Shown here one piece after another: positions 43,926 through 45,078 of a stretch of DNA of 45,078 bases. The stretch is from Synechococcales cyanobacterium bin31.maxbin.ball.101 (lineage in GTDB: Bacteria > Cyanobacteriota > Cyanobacteriia > Leptolyngbyales > Leptolyngbyaceae): NCBI GenBank assembly GCA_013298165.1, contig JAAFJU010000025.1, positions 1-45,078 on the forward strand, in the 5' to 3' direction. The notes beneath the pieces are model-generated. The model was not told where the DNA came from. It made no database searches and worked only from the letters and a program-made list of their open reading frames with translations. The position numbers and the translations under genes were made by a program. Position 1 is the first letter of the stretch. Each line of letters begins with the position of its first letter.

Positions 43926-45078
43926 ATGGGCTTGAATGCTTTGTCTTGGGTTGCTAAAACCGTGAAGGATAAGTTCCTACAGTCACTCAGATCGTTGACC
44001 CGATCGAATCTTAAGTTCCTGTTTAAAGCACTGATCTATAGAATTCAACGGCTCATTCCGTTCAAAGCCCTGGGATTTAACTTGAGTGTCCTAGGGAGTA
44101 CGATCGTTGTGACGACGTTAGTTCTGATAGTCCGATCGCTGTCGGGCTTGCAGGGAGCAGAGCTAAGCGTCATGGATCAGTTTTTCCGATGGCGTGCGTC
44201 CGAAGCGGTGGATGAGCGCATTGTGATCATCGGGATTGATGAAAATGACGTTCGCCAAAACGATGGTTGGTCCATGTCGGATCAGCGTTTAGTCGAAGTG
44301 TTAAGCCGAATTCAAGCGGCTAAGCCCAGATTGATTGGCTTAGATCTCTATCGGGATCTGGCCGTACCACCGGGGACCGATCGGCTCTCCTCATTCCTTC
44401 AGACCAATACCAATGTCATCGGCATTGAGCAGCTCTCAGACCAAACAGGCAGCTTTGTTGCGCCGCCACAGGTGCTCACTCAATCGCAACGGGTGGGGTT
44501 TAATAATATTATTCTGGATCCGGATCAGCGGGTGCGACGAGCGTTTCTCTACTGGAAAACGGATAAAGGGGCTTTTATTCGAGAAAGCTTTTCCCTGAAA
44601 TTGGCAAAGTCCTACTTGGCTCAAGAAAAAATCTTTGGCAAGCCCGCTTCTCGCAATGCCACGGATCTGCAGTTGGGGCTGGGGGTGTTTCGACAGTTTC
44701 AGCGGGATGATGGGCCTTACGTGGGGGCGGACGCGGGAGCTTATCAGGTGTTGGTTAATTTTCGCGGTGGGACGACGGCCTTTCGGCGGGTGACGCTGCA
44801 GGAGTTGATGACGGGGGAGGTGCCGGGAGCATTACTGCGCGATCGAATCGTACTACTCGGCACGACGGCGACCAGTTCCCAGGATTTTGCGGCGACACCC
44901 TATACCCATCAGTGGATGGGATCGGCTCCCCTCATGAGCGGGGTTGAGCTACAAGCCCAATTCACCAGTCAAATTCTCGGAGCGGCGATGGAGGGACGTC
45001 CGTTATTGAGAGTCTGGTCTGAGCTTTGGGAAATTCTGTGGATTGCCTTGTGGAGTGGGTTGGGCGTTTATCTTTGTG
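43926..45078 (+). CDS. CHASE2-domain sensor protein, N-terminal part
   Basis: The frame opens at ATG 43926 (an in-frame TGA at 43905 bars a longer form) and is open to the window edge, giving 384 residues. A basic juxtamembrane N-terminus is followed by a membrane helix (LGSTIVVTTLVLIVRSL). Then comes a CHASE2 extracellular sensor domain (MDQFFRWRASE, RIVIIGIDENDVRQNDGW, VLLGTTATSSQDFAATPYT, MSGVELQAQFTSQI), and a second helix begins near the edge (WIALWSGLGVYL). CHASE2 proteins in cyanobacteria usually continue into adenylate cyclase, kinase or phosphatase output domains; which one is beyond the window. Confidence 0.88.
   Translation, partial: MGLNALSWVAKTVKDKFLQSLRSLTRSNLKFLFKALIYRIQRLIPFKALGFNLSVLGSTIVVTTLVLIVRSLSGLQGAELSVMDQFFRWRASEAVDERIVIIGIDENDVRQNDGWSMSDQRLVEVLSRIQAAKPRLIGLDLYRDLAVPPGTDRLSSFLQTNTNVIGIEQLSDQTGSFVAPPQVLTQSQRVGFNNIILDPDQRVRRAFLYWKTDKGAFIRESFSLKLAKSYLAQEKIFGKPASRNATDLQLGLGVFRQFQRDDGPYVGADAGAYQVLVNFRGGTTAFRRVTLQELMTGEVPGALLRDRIVLLGTTATSSQDFAATPYTHQWMGSAPLMSGVELQAQFTSQILGAAMEGRPLLRVWSELWEILWIALWSGLGVYLC

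Noticed and set aside
1-45078. tRNA or rRNA genes
   Set aside because: The intergenic regions were read for cloverleaf elements and conserved rRNA sequence, and none was found; a tRNA scan would be needed to be certain.

Overview
The window is chromosomal DNA from a cyanobacterium. It carries psbA (photosystem II D1), a sasA-type clock kinase with a KaiB-like sensor domain, and a prokaryotic-type glutathione synthetase. GCGATCGC octamers (HIP1) are frequent, and short GC-rich intergenic repeats of the kind common in filamentous and Leptolyngbya-like cyanobacteria are scattered through it. I cannot name the species. No rRNA, tRNA, CRISPR array, intact insertion sequence or prophage was seen.

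Layout. 1-9 kb: the end of a Uma2-family gene with a repetitive coiled-coil tail, an ABC-F ribosome factor, a multi-helix mechanosensitive-channel-like membrane protein, argJ, an SbcD/Mre11-like phosphoesterase, and psbA with a recognisable promoter and terminator. 9-13.8 kb: a glycosyltransferase/PIG-L deacetylase pair, an ADP-ribosylglycohydrolase, a renalase-like flavoprotein (reverse strand) and a hypothetical gene. 13.8-16.7 kb: an AGE-type epimerase bracketed by 47-bp inverted repeats, then an aldehyde dehydrogenase.

16.7-26.3 kb is the most distinctive region. It holds a four-gene forward cluster: a PKD-domain protein, a Cys-rich DUF1326 protein, a DUF2182 membrane protein and a 1637-residue multicopper oxidase. 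A class D beta-lactamase-like gene follows. A 50-bp fragment of that beta-lactamase gene sits in direct orientation just upstream of the cluster, so the whole module lies between direct repeats. The oxidase has all four copper-ligand motifs, but the HxxHxH and HCH motifs precede the two HxH motifs. It recalls the giant oxidases MnxG and MofA associated with manganese oxidation. The substrate here is unknown. This is the best candidate for an undescribed system.

26.3-33.2 kb: an ankyrin-repeat protein with a C-terminal extra domain, an AbrB/PIN toxin-antitoxin pair, a Uma2 endonuclease, a MOSC protein, tldD and a small regulator-like gene. 34-45 kb: prfC, a repeat-bearing leishmanolysin-like metalloprotease, an MBOAT acyltransferase, a cupin, an isochorismatase-family hydrolase, sasA, gshB and the start of a CHASE2 receptor that runs off the right edge.

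Assignments rest on motif reading by eye. No database search or structure prediction was run.
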